Assembly (NCBI GenBank): GCA_949126835.1
Contig: OX421498.1
Coordinates: 34,363,799-34,427,798 of the forward strand
Source: Anisus vortex
Lineage: Eukaryota > Mollusca > Gastropoda > Planorbidae
DNA length: 64,000 nt
Reading direction: 5' to 3'
Below, piece by piece: positions 1 through 10,394 of this stretch. Position 1 is the first letter of the stretch. Each line of letters opens with the position of its first letter. The notes beneath the pieces are model-generated. The model was not told the origin of the DNA and ran no database searches. It saw only the letters and a list, made by a program, of their open reading frames with translations. The position numbers and the translations under genes are program-made.

Positions 1-960
1 TTTATTACTTTTAGCTTCACTGCCTTCCACGGAATGGAAGTAAAGGTTCACTGTTTTCCTTCCGTTATTCCTTACCCTTCTTTTCTAATTTTTTCTTCGT
101 TACCTATCTAATACAAAAACTTATGTCTAATATTAATCTTCTTTCTTCAAATTATTTTTATCAGAGTGACATCAATGTATAGTACAAGAAGAAGGACCGA
201 TATACAAATACCGGCCCAACTTCCCCTTTTTTTGGCACATTCGCCAGGGTGTTAACTGGTGCAGGCCGGTCATCCGGCGACGCTGGCTTGGGAAGGTGGG
301 AGGGCCAGGAAAGTCGGGCCTTCTAAACTTTATGTCACTACCAAACAAATTGCATTTATTTCCCTATCTCTCTTTCAATAGTTCATGCCGATGGGAACGG
401 CTAAACGCTATTTGAAACCTAAAGACAACTTGGGAGTTTCCTAATCTTTTTAGAGAACTGCACAGATTTTTTTCTCACTTGTGAAGGTTCCCGTTGTGGG
501 ATTACCCGTGAATGACACCTTTCGTCACCCGTCTTCTATGGGTGTTTCACTTTTCTTTGTCATCTGTGACCCTTTCTTTGTTTGTTTTTTTTATATATAT
601 ATACATTTAAGACCGCGCTTGTTGGTTACAATTAAATATATACTCCGAAAGGGATATAACAATTGAAAAAAAAAAAAAAGAAAATCTCAAGAAGAGATAA
701 AAAATATAATAAATGCAGCGCTTAATAAATTGTCTTATACAAATCTGTGAAAACAAAAAAAGGTAGTCTATTCACAAAACATTTAAAAATAATACATTTT
801 TAACCACTTATTGAAACACGAAATAACTCTCTGAACGACGGCTAAACGTATCGCACAATAGGGCTTTTTGTGCATTTGTTCTTCTTTAAACAATTTTCAA
901 TGTCGTTTTATCGTACCTCTCTCCAGTTCTTCCAGGATGTCTCATGTGATCTATGGTTTC
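1..960. other. gene-free AT-rich sequence
   Basis: No exon, RNA gene or recognisable repeat could be supported here. There are homopolymer A and T runs and a short TA tract near 590-605. The small open frames have no family signature and no flanking splice signals that join to anything. Confidence 0.5.
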
Positions 961-963
961 TTG

Positions 964-1965
964 GCCGGAGATGGAAAGTATGCTACTGGTCAAACAATAG
1001 ACAGAATCAAGGCCAGAGAAAACATTACTATAGGTACTTGGAACGTGAGATCACTGAGAGAAACTGGTAAACAAGAGGAACTCACACACGAAATTAATAG
1101 CTAGAAATGAGACATACTGGGTCCGTTCAAAATGAGATGGACAAACTTTCAAAAAACACGTACCGAAGAGGTCCACATACTTTAGCGGACGGGAGGACAC
1201 ATATGAACAAGGAGTGGGCTTTCTTGTCCACAAAAATAACATCAGCAACATTATGAGCTGTCGACCAGTTTCAAGCCGACTTATCACTATCCGTCTGTAG
1301 GCAACACCATTCAACATAACCATCAAACAGACTTATGTGCCAACATCTGACTATGATGACGAAGGAATGGGGGAATTTAAGGAGTTTTATAATCAACTCC
1401 AAGAGGTACTAATATGAAACTCCCAAGAAAGACGTTCTGGTTGTTCAGGGTGACTGGAATGCAAAAGTAGGAGAAGATGCTTATGCAAACTATAAAGGCA
1501 CATGTGGACAACACTGCAATACAAAATCAAATGAGAGAGGACTAAGGCACTTGGAGTTTGCCAGCTTCAACGATCTCGTACTGGAAAACACACAGAGACC
1601 ACACATGTCCTCAAGAAAAAACAACGGGAAACATCACAACCAAATCGACTACATCATGATAAAAACACGCTTCCGGTCAAGTGCAAACAATGCTAAGACT
1701 CGTAGCATTCCCGGAGCCGAAATCGGAAGTGATCATGACCTAGTCATGATGACCTTTATGAAATACTTAAAATATGTAAAGAAAAAGGGGGTACACCTGG
1801 ATCAAGTTCGACCTCTAAAAGCTGAAGGATCCTAAAGTAACTGAACCCTTCCATGCAACGAAATTTGTAATTCTAAATATCATAGATGTTGACTGTATAA
1901 ACATGGACACACTGATCAACACCTTCAACACAGTTAGATGCGGCAGACACAGCCTCATGATATTA
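964..1965 (+). pseudogene. RTE-type LINE endonuclease remnant
   Basis: Decayed 5' part of a non-LTR retrotransposon encoding an APE-type endonuclease. The translated pieces, in shifting frames, carry the typical markers: ITIGTWNVRSLRETG near 1024-1070 (the catalytic-Asn opening motif), QGDWNAKVGEDAY near 1447-1485, NQIDYIMIKTRFRSS near 1639-1685 and the C-terminal GSDHDLVM near 1729-1752. After the endonuclease a linker resembling MDTLINTFNT is readable near 1902-1935, as in RTE elements and the related craniofacial development protein 2-like host annotations. Frameshifts and stops (for example TAG near 1102) show it is dead. The reverse transcriptase part is missing after about 1965. Confidence 0.8.
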
Positions 1966-3220
1966 ATGGTAAAATATAGAGATTGAACTTTAACAAAATT
2001 GGCATGAATTATTAAGGAATTCCCGATTACCGTATATATGAAAATAACAATTGGTAACTTTTTTCTTTCGGACAGTTTTTTGAAAACGAAAATATCGGAG
2101 CATAAAGCGGGACAGATTTGTAACACACTAATTTGTGTATCCAAATATATAATGTTAGGTCGAAATTCCAAGAGGAACCAAAACTCATTTTGAACAATTT
2201 CTTCTTTAATTTCTCCTCTAAAAATTATATTAAGATAACTACATCTTTCGTTACCGTTATTTTGTAAATTATTTATTGTGCTAAACATCGTAGTGAGGGT
2301 CTCAAAAACGCACGAATACGGCGAAATACGCACAGGTACCCATGTATGTAAATTATCACAGGGCCATTTAAATATCTAATTTACCCTTTGGCATGATTTT
2401 TTTTAATTAATTAAAAATACATTTTATCCTTTACCTACAATTTCCATGGCCCAATCAATTTTACATAACAAGGGAGGTAACCAAAGAAATTTGACACATG
2501 TACTAAGACAAGTTTAGTTGCCTCCTTTGCAATTTTAATATAAACTTTACTGATTTACATGAATAGGGCTATCCGTTAGTTTATTACGTAAGCAAAAACT
2601 GGCGAAACGGTTTTTAAAAGTTTTATATTCATTTCCCGATCCCCACTGTTGCACCCCATATATTTGTTAGGGACCCCAAGTAAACAAACGTAAAAATTAG
2701 TATTCCCCCCACCCCCCTCTCCCAATCGCTCCCTTTGTTTGAAATGTAAATTCACACATTTTAAAAAACTATTTATAGTCTACCAGCATATGTGCTCGAT
2801 TCCTGCACATATGTAAATGGGTTAAATTTAATTTCAAATCTCACCAAAAGTAACAGCAGCGTTAAACTTAACGCCTCTTATGATATACCAAATACACATA
2901 TACACTCTGCTTACTTATACTTATTATTATATTATATCCTTATTCACAAATATATAACATTTTACATTATCGTTTATAAGACTAATGCGTAAACAATAGT
3001 ATAAAAAACAGGACATTTCATAACTGGCTGAAGCAACACATGTTTCGCAGACTACGATTTGGAACAAGTGAAATGTGTCCCTGCGGTACAGCTCCTAAAT
3101 ACGGCCCCAGGAAGCTACCTTCAATGACAAACTGTATGATGGACTGGTGCGACTGACAGCTACGGCGCAAGCCATCACAATTATTGGATTTGTTGTCTAA
3201 TTACTTAAAAATATAAGAAA
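1966..3220. other. gene-free sequence
   Basis: No gene is supported. Around 2640-2740 a C-rich stretch resembles degenerate intergenic repeats seen again near 10970-11050 and 17228-17330, but no boundaries are clear. Confidence 0.4.
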
Positions 3221-3225
3221 AAAAT

Positions 3226-3779
3226 AATAATATAAGAAAAAAGCTGCACTATTTTTATCATTTCGTCCTATCACTTAATATAAGAAAAAAGCTGCACTAT
3301 TTTTATCATTTCGTCCTATCACTTAATATAAGATAAAAGCTGCACTATTTTTAGCATTTCGCTCTATCACTTAATATAAGAAAAAAGCTGCACTATTTTT
3401 ATCATTTCGTCCTATCACTTAATATAAGAAAAAAGCTGCACTATTTTTATCATTTCGTCCTATCACTTAATATAAGAAAAAAGCTGCACTATTTTTATCA
3501 TTTCGTCCTGTCACTTAATATAAGATAAAAGCTGCACTATATTTAGCATTTCGCTCTATCACTTAATATAAGAAAAAAGCTGCACTATTTTTATCATTTC
3601 GTCCTATCACTTAATATAAGAAAAAAGCTGCACTATTTTTATCATTTCGGCCTATCACTTAATATAAGAAAAAGCTGCACTATTTTTAGCATTTCGGCCT
3701 ATCACTTAGTATAAGAAAAAAGATGCACTATTTTTAGCATTTCGGCCTATCACTTAGTATAAGAAAAAAGATGCACTAT
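3226..3779. repeat. 48-bp minisatellite, about 11-12 copies
   Basis: Tandem array of a 48-bp unit built around AAGCTGCACTATTTTTATC and CATTTCGTCCTATCACTTAA. Units are nearly identical. The variants (GTCC/GCTC/GGCC and TATC/TAGC) are grouped, and the last two units differ most (GATGCACT, CACTTAGTAT). This suggests expansion by unequal exchange with decay at the right edge. Confidence 0.95.
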
Positions 3780-4655
3780 TGTTTTTTTTTATTTTGATGT
3801 ATTTTATTAATTTATTTATATTAACGTTTATCAACTTATGCCTTATTTTGTTATATATGCAATCTGATAAATTGTGTGGGCCTATGTATGCAATGCAGAA
3901 ATACGAGCAGGCCACCAGGCTAATGACCGGGGGGGGGGAGACTGTACCATATGTTACGCAGCAGGCCCTATTCGCGTGCCGCGGGTTGGCTAGTCTAGGA
4001 CAGGATCTTGGCTTTCCCTTCTTGATACCCCCCCCCCCCCCCCCCCATTTCCAGGTAACTCCCTCGAGGTAAGAGCCGGAAGGATGGTTCGTGTTTTCAT
4101 TTCAAGACGTTTAAAATCCGGATGCAGAACGTTTGTTAGACCATTTTTAAACCCGTTTTCTCTTTTGCATATATAACCTATATATTATCAAGTTAAAAGG
4201 TAGACTATAGATCTATCTCAAATAGATAAGCTAGTTTCAGAAATACCCAAATAATTTCAATCTTTGTATATTGGATACATGATTGCCTGATTCCACTTGT
4301 CGTTGCAGCAGAATGCACAAAACCATTCGAACTTGCATTATTAGTCGTATTAGACTCGTATTGAATAATTCGCAACCAATAAATGGTTTAAAAAATAGTA
4401 AAATAGTTTGCCACCAATAGAAAAAGTTTAAATATCTTTAATATTTTTGTTTCTCACCAAATTGTGAAAATGTTCAAAAGTAAATCTTTATACTATATCG
4501 ATATTTATACAGATAGTCCAATAAATATACACATGGTAAGACAGACAATAAACAGACATTTATATTTAAAAGACTCACAGAGAAAAAGATTAAAAGATTA
4601 ATTTTTACGACTAGATTCAGTATAAGACAGATATACTCAGACAGATAAAAATAAA
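3780..4655. other. gene-free sequence with G and C homopolymers
   Basis: Contains a 10-G run near 3931 and an 18-C run near 4027-4045 in otherwise AT-rich sequence. No gene or transposon is recognised. Confidence 0.4.
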
Positions 4656-4923
4656 AGTAAAGTACCCGTCGGACCGAATTGATCCATAGGTCCGATGAAG
4701 CAGCGTTCACCAGTTTCAGTGGCCACGGCATACTAGATGATTGTGTGGCCAGCACTATGCACAGCCGCCTTTACTTCACCCCAACTATAGTCAGGTACCC
4801 ATCAGAGCTGGGTAGACTCAGCGACACCCTCCAGACCCGGGAAAAAATCATAGCCTGCGCCAAGATTTGAACCTGGGACCTTCAGCTCGCCAGTCGAACG
4901 CGCTGCCGCTCGGCTACCGTGCC
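4656..4923 (-). mobile_element. tRNA-headed SINE (full-length copy)
   Basis: On the minus strand the element starts with a tRNA-like head: a box A-like TAGCCGAGCGGCAGCGCG and a box B-like GGTTCAAATCT. A conserved body follows, with GTGCTGGCCACACAAT and GGTGAACGCTGCTTCA, and it ends with CGGTCCGACGGGTACTTTACT. Copies with the same head and tail lie at 19592-19795, 30243-30515 and 36524-36792, and headless or diverged ones elsewhere in the window. It would be Pol III transcribed and moved by a LINE partner; both are inferences from the family. Confidence 0.85.
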
Positions 4924-7105
4924 TCCACACAGATAAACAGACAGACAAAAAGACGGATAAATATACATATATATATATATATATATATATTGTCATGTAT
5001 ATTGTTTTTCCAAGAATTGGAACACGCAATGTTTATTCTTCTCTCTCTCTCTTTTCTCACTACACACAATATTGTGGGCGGGGCTTAGGCTTCCCGATCG
5101 CTTGACGTTTAGTACGAAAACAAAAGATTCTAGGTAATGTTGGGATTCTGTGTTGATCTCAAATTCTCAGAGTGTCTGGGAACGACTCATTATTTAATAG
5201 GAAAGTTCCTATCGTTTTTGTTATGAGATTTGTAATGATATCATGATTTTCAACCCTACTGGTAATGGGTCTGTCCCTTGCACCACTCGGATAGTATTTA
5301 ATGATTTGTTTGTCTGGAAGACAGGGAGTTTCAAAATATGTTCCTTTGAGGACGCTTGGGTTGCACTATTTTATTCTAACTGTACATAATAGATATATTG
5401 TATATATTGAACATATCACCTGAATTAAACTATCAACAACAGTTAGACTGAAGCTTCCTTGTCAAGTTACTATTCTATTGTGTTGTCTACATTACTATAA
5501 GATTTATCTACTACTCTAATGTCAAGGAAAGGAACTGTTGGAACACAAATACTGAGTTTGTGCCCAGGACTATAAGAAGAGTTCGTGTAATACTGAAACA
5601 TAAATAATAATAACTAAAGTTTCCCCTAGGACTAAGGAGAATTATCAGCAAGATCTACACAGCTCTGGCCACAAGGGGATTGTGGATGTAACAATATATA
5701 GAAAGAGAAAAAGATCGAATGAAATAAAATGACAAATAGTCAAATGGAAAGATTAATAGAGAGATTAAGGCAGATAGAGAAAGAAAGTAAGAGAAAGAAA
5801 AAGAAAAGAGACATACATATAAGAACTATAATAGATAGAACAGCGTTAAAGCTACACCGAACATTCTAAAACGAACACATTATCCAAACTTGCCAACTTG
5901 AAGAAACCACAAGTCAGTAAATCATGATTTGTTTTCCAGCTCGGAGACTTCCGGTTGATCATCTTCTTCAATTGTGGACAGATTCGTCTAACCGGAAGCT
6001 GGTTCCCGTCTTGACTGCGGCCACTTCTTCCTGATGGAAGCCCTACAAATATCTAGTCTTGTTCTAATCAGTTTTTGTAATTCATTTAAAACAGCCTGGA
6101 TGAAATTCTAAATTTGTGTGGGTTGTATTTTTTTTATGGGCACTAACGATGTTAGTCTTGAAGAAAGCGAACATTTTACGATGGGCAAAACGGGAAAGAT
6201 AATTTCCCAGTATCTTTTTGATATTCTGAATTGTAATAAGATATTATTATTGTTGTATGTTGTGAAATAATTTAGTGATTTTTCATAAATGAAATAAGAT
6301 AATAATATGTACACCATAACTTTAATAAGGACTTAATAATTTTAAAGAGTACATAATGGGTAACTTATATTACTTAGTTATTTACTTGGTTATTTTTTCT
6401 CAATAATGTTTACATAATAATATGTTTCTATCCCTACTCAAAACCTTACAGTAAATACAAAGACTATTTAAATCATCAGGAAATAACTAACAAGGTGTTT
6501 GTTACTAACATTTCTTTCTACAACGTCAACATATTGTTTTTAACATACAATGGCATTGCGACTAAGACAGTTTTCTTTTAAAATCCTTTAACCTTAACGG
6601 TCAGTGGGACTGGTAGACTTGGCGGCGCCCATCTCCTCTCCAAGTCAACAGTGCATTTTTTTTTGTTATTTCTGATGGTCTGTACCGTGGGCCTGAACGA
6701 ATGGGCCACGAACAACAACATAAGTAATAATAACTTTCTGCAAAAAGCTAACAACAGGAAAGAATGGAGAGTCATGACCGCCGATGTCTGTTCCAGACCT
6801 GGCACGTAAAGCAGAAGAAGAAGATATACCTTAATTGCTTCCAGACAAGAAACGAATCTATCCAAGACTTTACATAATAATATACTCCGTATTACTTTCT
6901 TCTAGAAGAGACTTGAAATACTACAAAACTGACTATCTTAACAATAAATTTAATCACAGATCGAAAGTCCATTGATGAGAGCTTTGTATACAAACATTCC
7001 TGAACTAAAACAGTCGACGTCCAGTGTGATCCCCCATTTAGTTCGTCATGCAGCACCCACTAATTATGATGACATTGGTTGTTTTCACTTGCATTAAACA
7101 ATATT
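4924..7105. other. gene-free AT-rich sequence with short microsatellites
   Basis: A TA tract at 4970-4991 and a GA-rich purine stretch at 5700-5815 are visible. No exon could be joined to any gene model here. Confidence 0.45.
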
Positions 7106-7190
7106 ATTGGAGGTCTCTTGCGTGCCACTGAAAATCTTTCTGCGTGCTAAGTTTGGCACGCGTTCCTTAGGTTACCGACCCTTTGACTAT
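7106..7190 (+). mobile_element. hAT-type element fragment (one end)
   Basis: About 85 bp matches the GGCACGCG...CGTGCCA terminal part of the hAT-type family best seen at 42456-43803, ending with GGTTACCGACCC. The other end and the target duplication are not visible, so this is a broken copy. Confidence 0.5.
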
Positions 7191-7199
7191 GCTATCCAG

Positions 7200-7310
7200 A
7201 GTGCTTATAAGTAGGCTAGTCTTTCTTCCCGAGTGGCATCCGGGCATGGATTAGGGTTGCCTGACCAAACCAGGAAAACCAGAAACTTAACATCATTTAA
7301 AACAACTCCA
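7200..7310 (+). mobile_element. CR1/L2-like LINE 3' fragment
   Basis: Short copy of the segment found in better form at 27490-27870 and 31830-32190 (there on the other strand). The shared core reads TTCCCGAGTGGCATCCGGG and then AACTTAACATCATTTAAAAC. Confidence 0.55.
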
Positions 7311-8592
7311 ACCACGTAAAAGCGTAAAAATACTTTAATCTCCTGTATAGATGAAGCGTCTGTAAAACTGTAACACAGTAAAAATAATATTTTTGAAATT
7401 ACAAACAAATAGTTGACTAAATTTTTATTTAAAAGATATAAAATTCAGAATCGTATTCTGTTCATATTATTATAATTTAATTTTGCTTATATTATATTGT
7501 CTTTTTCTTGAACTTTCATACTGATAATTACTATTTCTTTGTACATTTTTATACTTTATATAAAGTAATAGTTTTCAATTTCATTGGCCTTACGGTTTAA
7601 AAGCTATATTTCTCTTTCAATTATTCCTTTATTAAAAGAAAATAATACCATTAAAAATTAAAGAAGTCAAAATAAAGTTTTAATTCTTTCTTGTTTTCAT
7701 TTCAAGACGTCATGACGTTTAGTTCAATAAAAACAAACACACAAGAGAAACACGTTAAATCATCCATTTTGATATTTTTAATCGGAAGTCGACTGTCAGC
7801 GGTCATTCACGCGGGAAGCCTGTCCAGTTCTGGCTGGACAATATTGTCTTGTCTGGGACCCCCATTTCCCCCACCCCCTTCCCGTCCTACCCTTTCCTTT
7901 GGGCCGTCAACGATGAAGCCCTTGGGCTGCGTAACTCAAAGATTGTCCAAAGTGAATTGGAAAAATAAGAAACGGATTGGATAAAATGGAGGGTATAAAG
8001 TATAAAACCACGATGAGCTGTCCCCAGTCAAACTTTTTCTAGTCCAGATGTATTTAGTTCTTAAATTATTCATTTGTTGGAATGGCGTTTTCCTAAATTA
8101 TTAAATTTAATGTATGTTAATTAATTATTATCGAGAAATTATTTTTTTAAATACGCACACACAAAATTATTTTATTGTTATTTTAATTTATTTTTAAAAT
8201 TATTTTCTGTCGTAAAAATTGGAGTAAAATTTAATACAAAACTAGAGAACTAAAGACAGAAAAAAATTGTTGTAAAAATTGTGTCTTTACTCGTTGGGTT
8301 TAATTAGCATATACAATATTTTTGTTTAAATTTAACCAAATGAAATGAATAAACATTATGTTGAATCCACGACGGAAACGCATAGCACAGGTATGTATCA
8401 ACATTGTCTCTTATTTAGCCTATTTTAAATATTTTAAAACTATTTACAAGCTAATATGTTTTTAAAAAATTGTTTCATCCCTCCTCTACTATAAAATAGA
8501 CTTTTTTTTTTCTAATTGCTGAGGTAAATCACTAACCTTATACATATACCGTGTTTTATAATGCTAGCCAATTATCCAAATTAAATTAAATG
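7311..8592. other. gene-free AT-rich sequence
   Basis: No gene or bounded repeat was recognised. The stretch 7690-7980 is less AT-rich and open in one frame, but it lacks splice signals and family motifs. Confidence 0.4.
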
Positions 8593-9810
8593 TAAACCAT
8601 AGACTATAATTTACATGGACCGCTTGCTTTAGTTTTTCTGCTATATGATGACTCGAAAGACTGCTTTTTTCGGAATTCCCGATTCTAAATTAAGTAATTG
8701 TAATACACATTCCGTTTTATTGAATCGCACCATTTTTTTAGAAATTTTGTGCGTCAATCTATGACTAAGATATAAACGCTATGGATGAGGAAGTTTTTGT
8801 TGAGAAATTGAAAGGCATACTGGAGGTAAATGTTCAAATTAAATAATTACTTATTGAAGAAGTATGGAGTTTATCTGTTAGACTCATGTTCGGTGTATAT
8901 TATAGTATATGGTATTTCTGCTATATGGTGACTTGAAACACTGATGATCAGAATTCCTGATTCTAAATAGCGTAATTGCTATACAGGAAATAAAGTTATT
9001 GATAGACAAGTTCCTTTTTATTTCATCACTATGATTTTCTCAATGAAAAATTAAAATCGAAAGTAGTACAGAGCGGAAACATTTATAGATCAGTGTGTGT
9101 GCGCACGGAAAAAAGAAAATAAGTTCTAAAACAAGAAAACCATAAAAACGAAGTTTTTATTATACTCCCTTTATTTGCAAACTAAGTTTACCATCATGTA
9201 ATTAAATAATTGATTGACTACTGCAAATGAAACGTACAGAAAAAATATCTGTGTTGCAAATCTCAAAAATATCTCCTTACTCCGTATGAATTGTTCTAGA
9301 AATAATCGTAGCGCATAATTATGTTTTTTTTCTAGCTTTGCGCCGAAAAACTATAAAAAGTTGCACAGGCATTTTTAACGCGAAATTAAAATATTTCTTA
9401 TACTTTCCTTTTAAGAAATGAATATTGTCATAAGTGTAGTATTATTAAGTCGTTTTAACTGAAAATTTGATAGGATGTATTGTCAGGCGCCACAAATCTG
9501 CTGTCCGAATTTCAGCTCGATCGGACCACGGGAAGTGGTCGAAAAAATCGAAGCCAATTTTTGCACCACGCATGATTGCAGACAGACAGACAGACAGAAA
9601 ATGCAACTTAAAATAAAGGAAGTAAAAAGAGCAGGCGGTCCATCTTATTATAGTCAATGATATATTAATAGGCCTACAAGTATTCATTTAAAGTCGAAAA
9701 AAAATGCGATTTAATAAAACGGAACTTGTATTACAATTACTTCATTTAGAATCGGGAATTGCAAAATACAGAAGATAATAGCATAAAAACATCTACGTGT
9801 TTTAATGAGT
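8593..9810. mobile_element. foldback (MULE-like) element, rearranged copy
   Basis: The left end matches the terminal inverted repeat of the clean copy at 21402-21853 (ACATGGACCGCTTGCTTTAG, then GGAATTCCCGATTC). A second, diverged left-end-like segment lies at 8905-8990, and a right-end-like segment (AAAACGGAACTTG, then TTTAGAATCGGGAATTG) at 9710-9770. The copy therefore looks duplicated or interrupted and no target duplication was found. A GACAGACAGACAG microsatellite lies inside at 9580-9597. Confidence 0.5.
8781..8825 (+). CDS. possible first coding exon of the ISX-like homeobox gene
   Basis: An ATG in good context opens 15 codons (MDEEVFVEKLKGILE) ending exactly at a GTAAAT donor. It ends in phase 0. 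The next supported exon has tandem acceptors (TAG then AG at 10303-10306); the second would give a phase-0 start, so the join is formally possible. Against it, the stretch lies between pieces of a foldback transposon and is only 45 bp. It is listed as a candidate only. Confidence 0.2.
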
Positions 9811-10096
9811 CGTAAAACACTTTTCAAGGAAAGAAATCGGAAATTTGCCAGATATTTCGTAAGTTAAGTTTCTATACGCATTTTGTAACATTTGTTAAAC
9901 TAGATGCTTACATTTGTAAACATATTATTTTTGTACGTTACTTTTCCAGTCCCCAATATATCTCATTGAAACTTAGCCTTGATAAATAACCCGCTTGGCA
10001 TTGGGCTGGCCACACACTTTCCTGGTATGCTCATATGCCGAAAAGGTGCAATGAGTAAAATATGTCTTAAATTAGTTGGTGTTTAACAATATAACG

Positions 10097-10270
10097 TGTC
10101 CCTGAGTCTACCCAGCTCTGATGGGTACCTGACATTAGTTGGAGTGAAGTAAAGGCGGCTGGGCACTGTGCTGGCCACACATCCCCTTGTATGCCCAGGC
10201 CACAGAAACTGATGAAGGCTGCTTCACCAGCCTTAGGATCAGCTTGGTCCGAAGGGTACTTTACTCCCTT
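10097..10270 (+). mobile_element. SINE body and tail, tRNA head missing
   Basis: Same family as the element at 4656-4923 but on the plus strand. It starts inside the body (CTGAGTCTACCCAGCTCTGA) and ends with GGTCCGAAGGGTACTTTACT. It abuts the octapeptide exon of the homeobox gene, so open frames running from it into that exon are not the gene's start. Confidence 0.75.
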
Positions 10271-10304
10271 AACAATAATATTCTTTTTCCCAATGTTTTT
10301 GTAG

Positions 10305-10394
10305 AGACCGAGGTGACGGTGGTGCCAACTTCGAACTGCAACTTAAAAATCAATTTCTCAATCTCATCAATACTTGGACTCAATCAACTTTCAG
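10305..10394 (+). CDS. homeobox gene exon with octapeptide (eh1) motif
   Basis: Exon between a TTTTTGTAG acceptor and a TCAG|GTAATC donor. It encodes [16 protein letters not shown], whose FSISSILG core fits the Groucho-binding octapeptide of paired-like factors. It leaves one base (G) that pairs with AT at 12162 to give Asp. A second AG at 10305-10306 offers an alternative start at 10307. Confidence 0.75.

Noticed and set aside
4656..4923. Possible tRNA gene on the minus strand
   Set aside because: Box A and B are present but the acceptor stem does not close and the sequence continues into a shared SINE body found in many copies.
10187..10304. Upstream ATG frame running into the octapeptide exon
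   Set aside because: The upstream part is SINE sequence and a good acceptor lies at the junction, so it is not the gene's N-terminus.
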